Of a stretch of 64,000 nucleotides of DNA, positions 44,780 to 54,163 are shown piece after piece (the first letter of the stretch is position 1; each line of letters opens with the position of its first letter). The stretch lies in assembly GCA_049890195.1 (NCBI GenBank), contig JBMHBY010000004.1, forward strand, positions 1-64,000. The letters are read 5' to 3'. Position numbers and translations under genes: made by a program. The notes beneath the pieces are model-generated. The model saw only the letters and a program-made list of their open reading frames with translations. It was not told the DNA's origin and made no database searches. The stretch is from JAYQKL01 sp049890195. GTDB lineage: Bacteria > Pseudomonadota > Alphaproteobacteria > RS24.

Positions 44780-46408
44780 ATGGTCAATATGGAAGGCGGA
44801 CAATGGGGCGGGTTTTCGACACCGGCCCATCACCAGGAATTTCTGGATGTTTATGCCAATCAAACGCTTGCTGACCGGGCGCGGGGTTTGGCCGGCAGCA
44901 TTGGCGATGAAAAAGTGTTTCCAAACCTGGAGGCTGACGTCACTTTCAGTTCGATATTCGCGGACGCCATAAGCCTGGCCTGCGCCCTGACAGAGCTTGG
45001 TCTGGTCAAAGGCGATGTTGTCAGTTTTCAGATGCCGAACTGGCATGAGGCGGCGGTCATTAATCTGGCCTGTGCCGTGGCAGGGTTCGTCGCCAATCCG
45101 ATTGTCATCATCTACCGCAATGCAGAAGTCCAATTCATGCTGCAGGACAGCGCTGCAAAAGTGTTTTTCCTGCCCGAGCAGTTTGCGAATTTTGATTGTG
45201 CCGGCATGATGGACGACATTGCCCCGGCCTGTCCGGATTTGCAGCATATTGTTTATGTCCGGAGTTCACGGGCCGGCAATTATGAGCAGTTGCTGTCTGC
45301 GGGGCGGGGGCTAGACAAACAGCTGGACACGCCTGACGCGAATGATGTCAAACTTGTGCTTTATACCTCCGGCACCACGGGACGGCCGAAAGCGGTGCTG
45401 CACAGCCACAACACCTTGATGCGGGTGCTTGATGTATGCACACAGCATTGGGGCATCCGGCCCGGCGACCATGTGTTGATGCCCTCACCGGTGACACATA
45501 TCAGCGGGTACTGCAACGGTCTGGAGCTGCCATTTGCCAGCCAGACACGGACTGTTCTGATGGAAAAATGGAATGCTGTGGAGGCGCTCGCCCTGGTCAA
45601 GGATTATGATGTTGCCGGAACCGTTGCAGCGACCCCGTTTTTGCAGGAGTTGACGCAACTGGCAAAGCAGGAGGCGACCGCTCTGCCGAGTCTGCGTTAT
45701 TTCGCCTGCGGCGGGGCAGCGGTGCCGCCGGAGATTGTTTACAACGCCAATGAGCAATTCGGTCAGGTCTGCGTGTTCCGCGTATTCGGGAGTTCAGAGG
45801 CGCCGCTGGTGACATTGGGCTATCAGGGGCAGGAAAACGCCCGTGCTGCAGCGGAGACAGACGGGGAGGCGGTGGATTATCAGATCCGTATTGAGGACGA
45901 TGCGGGGCAAGCTGTTGCACCCGGGGCGGAAGGTGAAATTCTTGTGCGCGGGCCGGCCATGTTGCTGGGTTACGCCAAAGCTGAGGATACGGCGGCTTCG
46001 ATGACCGCAGACGGGTTTTTCAAGACCGGTGATTTGGGGTTTGTGGACGCTGACGGCGCCTTGTGCATCTCCGGGCGCAAGAAGGATCTGATCATCCGGG
46101 GCGGGGAGAACATCAGCGCCAAGGAAATTGAAGATGTCTTACATCTGATAGACGGCATTGGTGAGGCATCGGTTGTCTCCATCCCCCATAAACGCCTGGG
46201 TGAGGGGATTTGTGCCTTCATTATCCTCAATGAGGGGGTGGAGGAAAATGCGCAGGCCATTTTGGACGCTGTGATGCAGTCCGGACTGGCAAAGCAGAAA
46301 ACCCCGGAAAAAATCATATTTGCGAAGGATTTTCCACGCACGGCCTCCGGGAAAATCCGCAAAGACCAGTTGCGCGATATGGTCAAAGACCAGATGGTCG
46401 GTGCTTAG
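44780..46408 (+). CDS. Acyl-CoA synthetase (AMP-forming), second copy
   Basis: This 542-residue ligase has YTSGTTGRPKAVLHSH, FKTGDLGFVD and the catalytic lysine in FPRTASGKIRKDQLRD. It is not a close copy of the ligase at 21499. The ATG at 44780 was chosen for its nearby GGAGACAGG. Its last 4 bases overlap tail-to-tail with the SDR at 46405. It likely activates a cyclohexane- or aryl-type acid (substrate inferred from the class only). Confidence 0.9.
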   Translation: MVNMEGGQWGGFSTPAHHQEFLDVYANQTLADRARGLAGSIGDEKVFPNLEADVTFSSIFADAISLACALTELGLVKGDVVSFQMPNWHEAAVINLACAVAGFVANPIVIIYRNAEVQFMLQDSAAKVFFLPEQFANFDCAGMMDDIAPACPDLQHIVYVRSSRAGNYEQLLSAGRGLDKQLDTPDANDVKLVLYTSGTTGRPKAVLHSHNTLMRVLDVCTQHWGIRPGDHVLMPSPVTHISGYCNGLELPFASQTRTVLMEKWNAVEALALVKDYDVAGTVAATPFLQELTQLAKQEATALPSLRYFACGGAAVPPEIVYNANEQFGQVCVFRVFGSSEAPLVTLGYQGQENARAAAETDGEAVDYQIRIEDDAGQAVAPGAEGEILVRGPAMLLGYAKAEDTAASMTADGFFKTGDLGFVDADGALCISGRKKDLIIRGGENISAKEIEDVLHLIDGIGEASVVSIPHKRLGEGICAFIILNEGVEENAQAILDAVMQSGLAKQKTPEKIIFAKDFPRTASGKIRKDQLRDMVKDQMVGA

Positions 46409-47220
46409 TCTGCCTGCATGTGTTTTTCAATCGACGCGGCCATGTCTGCATTGCTGGGATTCCCGCGCAGGCAAAGCCCGCCATTGACCTGAAGGTTCTC
46501 ACCGGACATGTAGCACTCGTCTGAACTCAGCCAGACAGCGGCATGGGCGATATCCTCGCTGGAACCGATGCGCCCCAAAGGATAAGAGGGCAGAAAACTC
46601 TCAAACAGGCCGGGGGTCTCCTTGGCGCCGGCCGTCATCGGGGTGTCCGTCAGGCCCGGCGAAATGGAGTTGGCCCGGATGCCATGCGCACCGAATTCAT
46701 TGGCGATGCAGCGTATAACATGGTCGGCGCCGGCCTTGGTGCCCATATAGGCGGCATGGTCATTGAGTTGGATGGTTGCGGTCGCCGAACTGATTTGTAT
46801 CAGCGAGCCGCCGGACTCGGTCTTGCCGCCGCCGGTCTGCATCATCGCCCTGATCATGGCCTGATAAAACATGAACGGACCGATAAACTGCAGATCGGTC
46901 ATTTGACGCAACTCGTCCTCGTCATTGTCCAGAAAGGGCTTCAGCAAGCCCCAGCCTGTGGCGTTGATGGCGATGTCGACGCGTCCCATTTTGTCGAGCG
47001 CAGATGCCGCCAGATTATCTATGTCGGCCTTTTTTGTTATGTCGCACAGGGTGAAATGACCGCCCAGTTCATCGGCACACTCCTTGAGTGCATTTTCATG
47101 GCGTCCGGCGACCAACACATCCGCACCTTCGGCCCGCAACCGGCGTGCCATGACCTGCCCCATATTGTCTTTGCCTGCCGCGCCGATGATGATGGCGGCT
47201 TTTCCGTCCAGTTTACCCAT
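46405..47220 (-). CDS. Short-chain dehydrogenase/reductase with altered cofactor loop
   Basis: This 271-residue SDR has a glycine motif with an insertion, GAAGKDNMG, in place of the usual TGxxxGxG. Catalytic YMGTK and a C-terminal extension after VNGGLCLRGNP are present. The start at 47220 follows AGGGAGG. Divergent from the SDR at 47350 and overlapping the ligase end by 4 bases. Likely a ketoreductase or dehydrogenase; substrate unknown. Confidence 0.87.
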   Translation of the reverse strand: MGKLDGKAAIIIGAAGKDNMGQVMARRLRAEGADVLVAGRHENALKECADELGGHFTLCDITKKADIDNLAASALDKMGRVDIAINATGWGLLKPFLDNDEDELRQMTDLQFIGPFMFYQAMIRAMMQTGGGKTESGGSLIQISSATATIQLNDHAAYMGTKAGADHVIRCIANEFGAHGIRANSISPGLTDTPMTAGAKETPGLFESFLPSYPLGRIGSSEDIAHAAVWLSSDECYMSGENLQVNGGLCLRGNPSNADMAASIEKHMQAD

Positions 47221-47349
47221 GCGAGCCTCCCTAAAGTGTTTTAAAAAGACTGCCATAGAAGCCGTTGTTTCAGGACTGGATAAAACGATAGGTAATCAAG
47301 CCACGGAAAGAATGAAATGATGGCTGCATTATATCAATGGAGGAGCATC

Positions 47350-48108
47350 ATGGATTTGGGATTAAAGGGGCTGAAAGTCATACTCACCGGGGGCAGCCGC
47401 GGCATTGGCCGGGCCGCACTGGAACTGTTTGCGCAAGAGGGCTGTGACATCGGGTTTTTCTCCCGTAACCCGGAGCAGGTCGCAGAAACGGTGGACAGCC
47501 TGTCCAAGCATGGCGGCAAGGTCATCGGTGAAGCCTTTGACATGGAAAATGCCGAAGATTATGCACCTTGGCTGTCCAAAACGGCGGACGCGCTTGGCGG
47601 GTGTGATATTTTCATCCCCGGGGTCAGTGTCTCCGGTGCCGGTGCGACAACGGATTGGGACAAATGCCTGCAATATGACCTCAAAGGCGCATTTGAAGGC
47701 TGTGATGCGTTGCAGCCTTATCTGGAAAAATCAGACCATGCATCCATCGTCATCATGTCCAGCACGGCGGCTGTCGAGACCTTCATGGTGCCTCAGCCCT
47801 ATAATGCGGCCAAGGCCGCCCTGTTGACCTATGCCAAACAGCTGTCCCAGCATCTCGGCGCCCAGAATATCCGCGTCAATGCCGTATCACCGGGGCCGAT
47901 CAGTTTCCCCGGCGGCAATTGGGAGGTCATCAAAGAGCAGATGCCGGAGCTGTATGAAAGCACGCTGGCGCAAATGGCGCTTGGTCGTTTCGGGAATGCC
48001 GAGGATGTCGCCAATGCCATGGTCTTTCTCGCCAGCCCGGCTGCAAGCTACATCACCGGCACAAACATAATCGTGGATGGCGGCTACACCAAGCGCGTGC
48101 AGTTCTGA
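47350..48108 (+). CDS. Short-chain dehydrogenase/reductase
   Basis: This 252-residue SDR has TGGSRGIG, catalytic YNAAK and a closing GGYTKRVQF. It is a paralogue of the SDR at 27195. A GGAGGAG site stands before the ATG. Its end is close to a 9-bp hairpin that overlaps the stop of the convergent reductase. Confidence 0.9.
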   Translation: MDLGLKGLKVILTGGSRGIGRAALELFAQEGCDIGFFSRNPEQVAETVDSLSKHGGKVIGEAFDMENAEDYAPWLSKTADALGGCDIFIPGVSVSGAGATTDWDKCLQYDLKGAFEGCDALQPYLEKSDHASIVIMSSTAAVETFMVPQPYNAAKAALLTYAKQLSQHLGAQNIRVNAVSPGPISFPGGNWEVIKEQMPELYESTLAQMALGRFGNAEDVANAMVFLASPAASYITGTNIIVDGGYTKRVQF

Positions 48109-48127
48109 CCTCAACAGTTTGAATTCC

Positions 48128-48154
48128 GGATGTCAGTCCTGCGGGCTGACATCC
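48128..48154. terminator. Hairpin between convergent SDR and MDR genes
   Basis: GGATGTCAG (48128-48136) pairs perfectly with CTGACATCC (48146-48154) around a 9-base loop. It covers the last codons of the minus-strand reductase and lies 20 bases after the plus-strand SDR stop. No T run follows on either side, so termination is possible but not certain. Confidence 0.4.
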
Positions 48155-49152
48155 AGAATCAGCTTGCCCTGATTGCCCCCGCTGAACAGCATCATGAATG
48201 TTTCATAAGTGTTTTCGATGCCGTGTTCGATATGCTCGTCGAATTTCAGCCGGCCTTCGGCAATCCATGTCGCCATTTCCAGCCCGCCTTCGGCAAACTT
48301 GTCGGCGTAATCACGGATCAAAAACCCTTTCATGGTGGCTTGGTTGACAATCAACTGCCAGGCATTGCGGCAGCCCTTCGGGTCTGTGTTGTATTCACTG
48401 ATCAGGCCGCACAAAATGATGCGGGCAAATTCGTTGATGTTCATCAAACCGGCATCCAGTATGTCGCCGCCGACATTTTCAAAAATAATGTCAACGCCGT
48501 TCGGCGCCGCCTCTTTGATGGCGGCGGTCAGCTGGTCGACATTTTTGCCGCGATAGTCAATGGCGGCGTCAAAGCCGTATTCGTCGGTCAGCCGGGCGCA
48601 TTTTTCCGGTCCACCGGCAATGCCGACAGCGCGGCAGCCTTTGATTTTAGCGACCTGACCGACAACGGAGCCGACCGCGCCGGCGGCACCGGTCACCAGC
48701 ACGGTTTCACCCTCCTTGGGTTTGCCGTCCTCCAGCAGACCGAAATAGCCGGTCATGCCGACCGCACCAAGGGCTGAAAGATAATTGGTCGGTGAGGGCA
48801 CGATGTCCGGGTCAATCGGCGCGGTGAAGCCGCCGGCCTCGACAACGGAATATTCCTCAATGCCGTTCAGCCCCAAAACCCATTGACCCTCTGTGAAATC
48901 CGGGTTGCGGGAGCTGTGGACCCGCCCGACGGTCGTCGCTCTGACAGCAGCCCCCAACTCAACCGGCGGCATGTAGGACGGGGCATCGTCGAGCCAGCCA
49001 CGGATGGCGGGATCAAGCGAAATGTAATGGTTTCTGACCAAGATACCGCCCTCCTCAAGCTCAGGGCATTCCGAGCTTTCAAGGCTGAAATCCTCCTGCA
49101 CCGGATTGCCCTCAGGGCGGCGTTTAAGAATAAAACGGCGGTTTGTCGGCAT
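48133..49152 (-). CDS. MDR-family NADP-dependent oxidoreductase
   Basis: This 339-residue zinc-free reductase has TGAAGAVGSVVGQ and GIAGGPEKC, with ENVGG later. It is of the prostaglandin-reductase/curcumin-reductase type that acts on enones. The start at 49152 follows GGAGGAG. It stands divergent from another MDR gene at 49282 across a 129-base gap that contains a 22-base inverted repeat. Confidence 0.87.
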   Translation of the reverse strand: MPTNRRFILKRRPEGNPVQEDFSLESSECPELEEGGILVRNHYISLDPAIRGWLDDAPSYMPPVELGAAVRATTVGRVHSSRNPDFTEGQWVLGLNGIEEYSVVEAGGFTAPIDPDIVPSPTNYLSALGAVGMTGYFGLLEDGKPKEGETVLVTGAAGAVGSVVGQVAKIKGCRAVGIAGGPEKCARLTDEYGFDAAIDYRGKNVDQLTAAIKEAAPNGVDIIFENVGGDILDAGLMNINEFARIILCGLISEYNTDPKGCRNAWQLIVNQATMKGFLIRDYADKFAEGGLEMATWIAEGRLKFDEHIEHGIENTYETFMMLFSGGNQGKLILDVSPQD

Positions 49153-49195
49153 AATGGCTCCTCCCATGTCTGAACCTAAAATCCCACAAAATGAT

Positions 49196-49217
49196 ATTAA
49201 TGTAACTAGCCATTAAT
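49196..49217. promoter_or_regulatory. 22-base inverted repeat in divergent promoter region
   Basis: ATTAATG (49196-49202) and CATTAAT (49211-49217) are perfect inverted arms around TAACTAGC. It lies midway between two divergent reductase genes and has the size and form of a TetR- or LuxR-type operator. The motif ACTAG followed by ATTAATC recurs before the CoA-transferase operon at 38757-38771. Confidence 0.5.
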
Positions 49218-49281
49218 CGAGTTGGATGTTTTGCCGGGCTTTCATTAAGCTTTTATGTGAAGCAGGTAGTGAGGTTTTGCA

Positions 49282-50271
49282 ATGAAGCAGTGGTTGCTGG
49301 CAGATCATCCCAAAGGCCGGCCATTGAAGTCAGAGGATTTCAAACTGGCGGAGGTCGAGGTACCGTCGCCCGGCCCGGGTGAAGCGCTGCTCAAGGTGCA
49401 ATATCTTGGTTTTGACCCGGCGCAAAAAGGCTGGATGGAGAATGTCGCTGATTATGTCGCCCCTATGCAGATTGGTGATGTGATGCGCGGCACCGGTTTG
49501 GCTGAAGTTGTGGAGAGCCGGCATGACGGCATGCCGGTCGGCAGTCTGTGGACCGGCATGACCGGCTGGAGCGAATATTGCCTCACCAAAGGCGCCGGTT
49601 ATCAACCGGCCGATGACAGCCTTTCGCCGACAGCCAGCCTTTCGGTTCTGGGGCTGACCGGGATGACGGCCTGGTGCGGATTGTACAAAATCGGCAAGCC
49701 GGTGCCGGGCGACACGCTGGTGGTCTCCGGCGCGGCCGGCGCGACAGGTTCTTTGGTCGGACAACTTGCCAAGACATCCGGCTGCCGCGTTATCGGTATT
49801 GCCGGCGGGCCGGAAAAATGTGACTGGCTGGTCACTGAGGCCGGGTTTGACGCGGCGATCGACTATAAGGGCGAAGACATCAAGGTCCGTCTGAAGGAAC
49901 TGGCGCCCAAAGGGGTGCAGATTGTCTTTGACAATGTCGGCGGGTCGGTGCTGGACGACATGCTGGCGCATCTTGCGCATCAAGCGCGGGTGGTCATATG
50001 CGGGGGCATCAGCCGTTATGAAACCGGGGATCTGCCCGCCGGCCCGCAAAACTATTTCAATCTGATTTTCCGCCGCGCAAAAATGGAGGGCTTCATAGTG
50101 CTCGATTATGAGGATGAATTCCCCGCCATCCGCAAACGGCTTGTTTCCCTGATCGGGGACGGGCGGTTGACCTGGCTGGAGGATGTGCAGCACGGGTTTG
50201 AAAATGCGCCGGAGACACTGAACCGGCTGTTTACCGGTTTGAACAAAGGCAAGCAGATTTTAAAATTGTGA
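49282..50271 (+). CDS. MDR-family NADP-dependent oxidoreductase
   Basis: This 329-residue zinc-free reductase has SGAAGATGSLVGQ, GIAGGPEKC and DNVGG. It is related to the divergent reductase at 48133, and both probably reduce activated double bonds. It is followed 44 bases later by an SDR on the same strand, so the two may form a reductase-dehydrogenase unit. Confidence 0.88.
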   Translation: MKQWLLADHPKGRPLKSEDFKLAEVEVPSPGPGEALLKVQYLGFDPAQKGWMENVADYVAPMQIGDVMRGTGLAEVVESRHDGMPVGSLWTGMTGWSEYCLTKGAGYQPADDSLSPTASLSVLGLTGMTAWCGLYKIGKPVPGDTLVVSGAAGATGSLVGQLAKTSGCRVIGIAGGPEKCDWLVTEAGFDAAIDYKGEDIKVRLKELAPKGVQIVFDNVGGSVLDDMLAHLAHQARVVICGGISRYETGDLPAGPQNYFNLIFRRAKMEGFIVLDYEDEFPAIRKRLVSLIGDGRLTWLEDVQHGFENAPETLNRLFTGLNKGKQILKL

Positions 50272-50315
50272 CGGATGTCACGCAAATGCCCCATGGGCAA
50301 GGAAAGGGAGAGACC

Positions 50316-51080
50316 ATGAGTAGGTTGGAAAACAAAATTGCACTGGTGACCGGCGGGGCTTCCCGCCCGGGGTTGGGCAGCGCCATCGCCGACAGGTTCG
50401 CGGAGGAAGGGGCGATTGTCTATCTGACGGATATTGATGTTCCGGGCGTTGAAAAAGTGGCCGGCGAAATCAATGCCCGTGGCGGTCAGGCGATTGCGCT
50501 GGAGCAGGATGTCAGCCAGGAAAGCCGCTGGGAGGAAGTGTTCGCGCAAATCAAAGCGGAGCAGGGCCGTGTGGATGTGGTCGTCAACAATGCCGGCATT
50601 TCGCTTCTGGGGACCATCGACACCCAGACCACTCAAGACTATATGAAAGTCATGGACATCAATATGCATGGGGTCTTTTACGGCACCAAGCTTGGTGTGG
50701 CCTTGATGCGTGAAACCGGAACGCAGGGGTCTATCATCAATATGTCCTCGATTGTCGGTCAGGTGGGCGTGCCCGGTACGGTCGCTTATGCCGCCACCAA
50801 AGGGGGCGTGCGGATGATGAGCAAAACCGTGGCGCTGGAGACGGCGAAAGAGAAAATCCGGATCAACACGCTGCATCCCGGCATGATCATGACCAATATC
50901 CAGAAAAAGGCGATAGAGGAAAATCCGGAATTTTATGACGCCTTTGTTGCCGGCATCCCGATGGGGGAGTTCGGGGAGCCTGAGGATATCGCCAATGCCG
51001 CGCTGTTTCTGGCCTCGGATGAGTCCCGCTACATCACCGGTGCGGAACTGACCATTGACGGCGGCATCACTGCCGGTTGA
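50316..51080 (+). CDS. Short-chain dehydrogenase/reductase
   Basis: This 254-residue SDR has a glycine motif extended by two residues (TGGASRPGLG), VNNAG and catalytic YAATK. The start at 50316 follows AAGGGAGAG. Its stop lies 2 bases from that of the convergent reductase at 51083. Likely an alcohol dehydrogenase in the pathway. Confidence 0.9.
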   Translation: MSRLENKIALVTGGASRPGLGSAIADRFAEEGAIVYLTDIDVPGVEKVAGEINARGGQAIALEQDVSQESRWEEVFAQIKAEQGRVDVVVNNAGISLLGTIDTQTTQDYMKVMDINMHGVFYGTKLGVALMRETGTQGSIINMSSIVGQVGVPGTVAYAATKGGVRMMSKTVALETAKEKIRINTLHPGMIMTNIQKKAIEENPEFYDAFVAGIPMGEFGEPEDIANAALFLASDESRYITGAELTIDGGITAG

Positions 51081-51082
51081 GC

Positions 51083-52087
51083 CTAAAGCACCACAATGGT
51101 TTTGCCGATGTTGCCACCGGTGAACAGTTTGGTGTAGGCAGTGAGCATATTGTCCAGCCCGTGTGTTTCATCAAACGGGGTGGACAATTTGCCGTCTTCG
51201 TACCAGCCGCGCAGGGTTGCGGTCAGGCGGTCCCCCTGATCAGCGAAATCGGGGGAGAAGAAACCGGTCACGGTCAGGCGTTTCATCAGGATTTTGTCAA
51301 ACTGCGCGACTTTATGCGTGCCGGCCGCATCGGCATATTCCGCCACCAGACCGCACAGGGCGACCCGGCCATACAGGGCCATGTTCGGCAGCACACTGTC
51401 GAGTTGCGGGCCGCCGACATTGTCAAAATACACGTCAAAACCTTCATGGACACCGGCAAAGGCTGCCTCCAGGCCGCCCTGCTTGTAATCAAAGGCTTTG
51501 TGGATGCCGATTTCATTTTCCAGATAGGCGCATTTTTCCGCGCCGCCGGCCGTGCCATAGACCTCGCACTCCATCAATTTGGCGATCTGGCAGGCCAGAA
51601 GGCCGGTGCTGCCGGCCGCCGCGGAGATCAGCACTTTTTCCCCGGGCTGGGTTTTGGCGGTTTCCTGAATCCCCCAAAGGGCCGTCCAGCCATTCATGCC
51701 CAATACCCCGAAATACTGGCGGATGTCGTCCACACTGGTGTCGAGAACCCTTAAATCCGACATTTCCGGCGTGACGGTAGAGTAATCCGCCCATTGTCCG
51801 AAGGCCCGCACTGTGTCCCCGACCTGGACATCCGGGTGACGGCTGTCCACCACCTCGCCGATGCCCAGCCCGACCATCGGGGTGTTCAGAGGCAGCGGCG
51901 GCTGGTAGCCGTCTTCACGACCGGTGATCCACATGCGGGTGCCGGCATCCAGGGAAAGAAACCTGTTCTTGATTACGACCTCACCCTCATTGGCCGGCGC
52001 CAACGGGGCTTCCTGCAATGTCAGGGCCTGTTCAAAGGCGGTGCCTTCCGGATAATTCTCAAACAGCCAATAGCGGTTCTGCGTCAT
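51083..52087 (-). CDS. MDR-family NADP-dependent oxidoreductase
   Basis: This 334-residue zinc-free reductase has SAAAGSTGLLACQ and DNVGG. It is a close paralogue of the protein at 20468, sharing PPLPL, GTRMW and the overall layout. The start at 52087 follows AAGGA. It is second in a three-gene group with an ABM protein and an acyl-CoA dehydrogenase. Confidence 0.87.
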   Translation of the reverse strand: MTQNRYWLFENYPEGTAFEQALTLQEAPLAPANEGEVVIKNRFLSLDAGTRMWITGREDGYQPPLPLNTPMVGLGIGEVVDSRHPDVQVGDTVRAFGQWADYSTVTPEMSDLRVLDTSVDDIRQYFGVLGMNGWTALWGIQETAKTQPGEKVLISAAAGSTGLLACQIAKLMECEVYGTAGGAEKCAYLENEIGIHKAFDYKQGGLEAAFAGVHEGFDVYFDNVGGPQLDSVLPNMALYGRVALCGLVAEYADAAGTHKVAQFDKILMKRLTVTGFFSPDFADQGDRLTATLRGWYEDGKLSTPFDETHGLDNMLTAYTKLFTGGNIGKTIVVL

Positions 52088-52098
52088 GTCAATATTCC

Positions 52099-53280
52099 TT
52101 ATGCGCCCTCTTGGGCATTTAGCCAGGCGCGCTTGATTTTTTTCGCCAAAGACCATTTATGCACTTCGGTCGGACCGTCATAAATACGGAAGGCGCGGAC
52201 CTCCCGGAAAATCTGTTCAACCGGTGTGTCACCGCTGACGCCGGTGCCGCCCATGACCTGCACGCAGCGGTCGGCAATGCGGAACAGGGCCTCTGAGACC
52301 GCAACTTTGGCGATGGAGCTCTCGCTTGTCCCCAAGTCACCGCTGTCAAGAACATCAGCACACCAGTCAATCATCAATTCAGCCTGCTTCAACTCAATCT
52401 GGTTTTCGGCCAGCATGAAGCCGACCCCTTCATGATCAATCAGCTTTTTGCCGAAAGCTTCGCGCCTGCAGGCATAGGCCGTGGCGATTTCCTGTGCCCG
52501 CTGGCAGCTGCCGAGCCAGCGCATGCAATGGGTCAGGCGGGCAGGGGCAAGACGGATTTGCGCCAGTTTGAAGCCGTCGCCGCTATTGCCCAGCATATCG
52601 GTTGCCGGGACACGCAGATTGTCAATGGTGATGATGCTGTGGCCGCCCGGCATGGAACTGTCGATCGTGTCCAGCACGCGGTCAATCTTGATTGCCTCAT
52701 TGGGCAGTTCGGTCAAAAACAGGCTGGCCCCGTCCTCGGTCTTGGCCATGACAATGCCGACACCGGCTCCGTCTGCTCCGGTGATGTAGGCTTTGTGGCC
52801 ATTGATGACCCAGTGGTTGCCGTCTTTGACGGCGCTGGTCTGCAGCATGGACGGATCCGATCCGGCTCCGCCCTTGTCGGCCGGTTCCGTCATGAAAAAG
52901 GCGGAGCGTTTTTCGCCGGCGATCATCGGAGCCAGAAATCTCTCCTTTTGCTCGTCAGAGGCGACTTTGCCAAGCAGGTAGATGTTGCCCTCATCCGGGG
53001 CCATGACATTCACGGCAAGCGGCCCCAGCACGGAGAGGCCGGACTTGCGCAACAACAAGGCGGTCTCGCGGTGAGTGACGTGACTGCCATCCGCTTCAAT
53101 ATGAGGGGTCAACAACCCCTCATCACGGGCCAGCCGGCGCATTTCCTGAACCAGCTCATCGCTGGGGCCGTGATCGCCACAGCGCGGGTCTGTTTCATAA
53201 GGAATGATTTTTTCCCGCACAAAAGCTTCAATGCGTTCAGCTCTCTGCTGTATTTCTGGTCGAATGGATTGGGGAGCCAT
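52099..53280 (-). CDS. Acyl-CoA dehydrogenase (ACAD10/11-like)
   Basis: This 393-residue flavoprotein has MTEPADKGGAGSDPSMLQ and NGHKAYITGA, ending with RIYDGPTEVHKWSLAKKI, where D takes the usual catalytic-glutamate place as in ACAD10/11-like enzymes. The start at 53280 follows AAGGA. It lies 11 bases before the MDR at 51083. It is not a close copy of the dehydrogenase at 40064, so the two probably act on different acyl-CoAs. Confidence 0.88.
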   Translation of the reverse strand: MAPQSIRPEIQQRAERIEAFVREKIIPYETDPRCGDHGPSDELVQEMRRLARDEGLLTPHIEADGSHVTHRETALLLRKSGLSVLGPLAVNVMAPDEGNIYLLGKVASDEQKERFLAPMIAGEKRSAFFMTEPADKGGAGSDPSMLQTSAVKDGNHWVINGHKAYITGADGAGVGIVMAKTEDGASLFLTELPNEAIKIDRVLDTIDSSMPGGHSIITIDNLRVPATDMLGNSGDGFKLAQIRLAPARLTHCMRWLGSCQRAQEIATAYACRREAFGKKLIDHEGVGFMLAENQIELKQAELMIDWCADVLDSGDLGTSESSIAKVAVSEALFRIADRCVQVMGGTGVSGDTPVEQIFREVRAFRIYDGPTEVHKWSLAKKIKRAWLNAQEGA

Positions 53281-53343
53281 GCAGCGTCCTTGCAAATTGG
53301 GGTTGAACTTTAAATTTTGGCCATCCAGCCGGACGGGAAGGTC

Positions 53344-53646
53344 TTAACCGGGCAATGGACGTGCGCCTGAAATGTCATAGATCTGAACGGTCGAGTCCAG
53401 CATTTCGCCGCCGAATGTTTCAAAGAATGCGGCTATCCAGGGCTGGGTGAAATGGACGGCCAGGGCGTCGTCATCGCGCCACATTTCCATGACATTCACC
53501 TTGCCGGTCGCCTTGTCCTCCACCAGCAGGGAATAGTGCAGGCAACCGTCTTCCGCACGTACATCGTCAACCATATCGGCGACCCGCTTTTCAAAGTCGT
53601 CAATAATGGCCGGGTTCATCATCATTGTTCCTGCCACGAAAATCAT
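53344..53646 (-). CDS. ABM-type putative quinol monooxygenase
   Basis: This 100-residue protein resembles YgiN-like quinol monooxygenases, with FEKRVADMVDDVRAEDGCLHY followed by MEMWRDDDALAVHFTQP. The start at 53646 follows AAGGAG. It precedes the acyl-CoA dehydrogenase on the same strand and is divergent from the tandem SnoaL genes. It is the third ABM gene of the window. Confidence 0.8.
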   Translation of the reverse strand: MIFVAGTMMMNPAIIDDFEKRVADMVDDVRAEDGCLHYSLLVEDKATGKVNVMEMWRDDDALAVHFTQPWIAAFFETFGGEMLDSTVQIYDISGARPLPG

Positions 53647-53779
53647 GCCTTGCTCCTTCATCAGGTTTATCAGACTGCCATTGTGTCAGAAAAATCCATG
53701 ATTGTGACTAACATAATTAAGAGTTTCTTTCTCGGACTGGGGATTTTAGCGTCATGGAAGATTTTAAAAGGAGAAGGCC

Positions 53780-54157
53780 ATGACGGATTTGGTAGCCATT
53801 GTGAACGCTTTTTATGACGCCTCAGCAGTCGGCGATTTTGATGCCGCGGAAGCGATGATGACTGATGATTTTCAGATCACTGAGGCGGATAATCTGCCGT
53901 TTGGCGGTGTTTACAAGGGGAAATCCGCCCTGCGTGACTTGTTCGCGAAAGTCATGGCGATGATGAGTGTGGCCGAACTCAAGCATAGTCACATGATGGT
54001 CGGGGAAAACTCGGTCTGCTGTGTGGTGGATATGATCATGGCCGATGGCGGTGAGCCGATCCAGTTGCTGGAGATGTTTGTGTTCCGCGGCGACAAGGTC
54101 TGTGAAATCAGACCGTTCTATTTCAACGCCGATGCCGTTGCAGCCAAGTGCGCGTAA
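53780..54157 (+). CDS. SnoaL-like (NTF2-fold) protein
   Basis: This 125-residue protein has DLVAIVNAFYDASAVGDFDA, LPFGGVYKGKSAL and a closing CEIRPFYFNAD. It is a tandem paralogue of the next gene, 6 bases away. An AAGGAGAAGG site precedes it. Ketosteroid-isomerase-like family; the reaction is unknown. Confidence 0.82.
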   Translation: MTDLVAIVNAFYDASAVGDFDAAEAMMTDDFQITEADNLPFGGVYKGKSALRDLFAKVMAMMSVAELKHSHMMVGENSVCCVVDMIMADGGEPIQLLEMFVFRGDKVCEIRPFYFNADAVAAKCA

Positions 54158-54163
54158 CAGACC

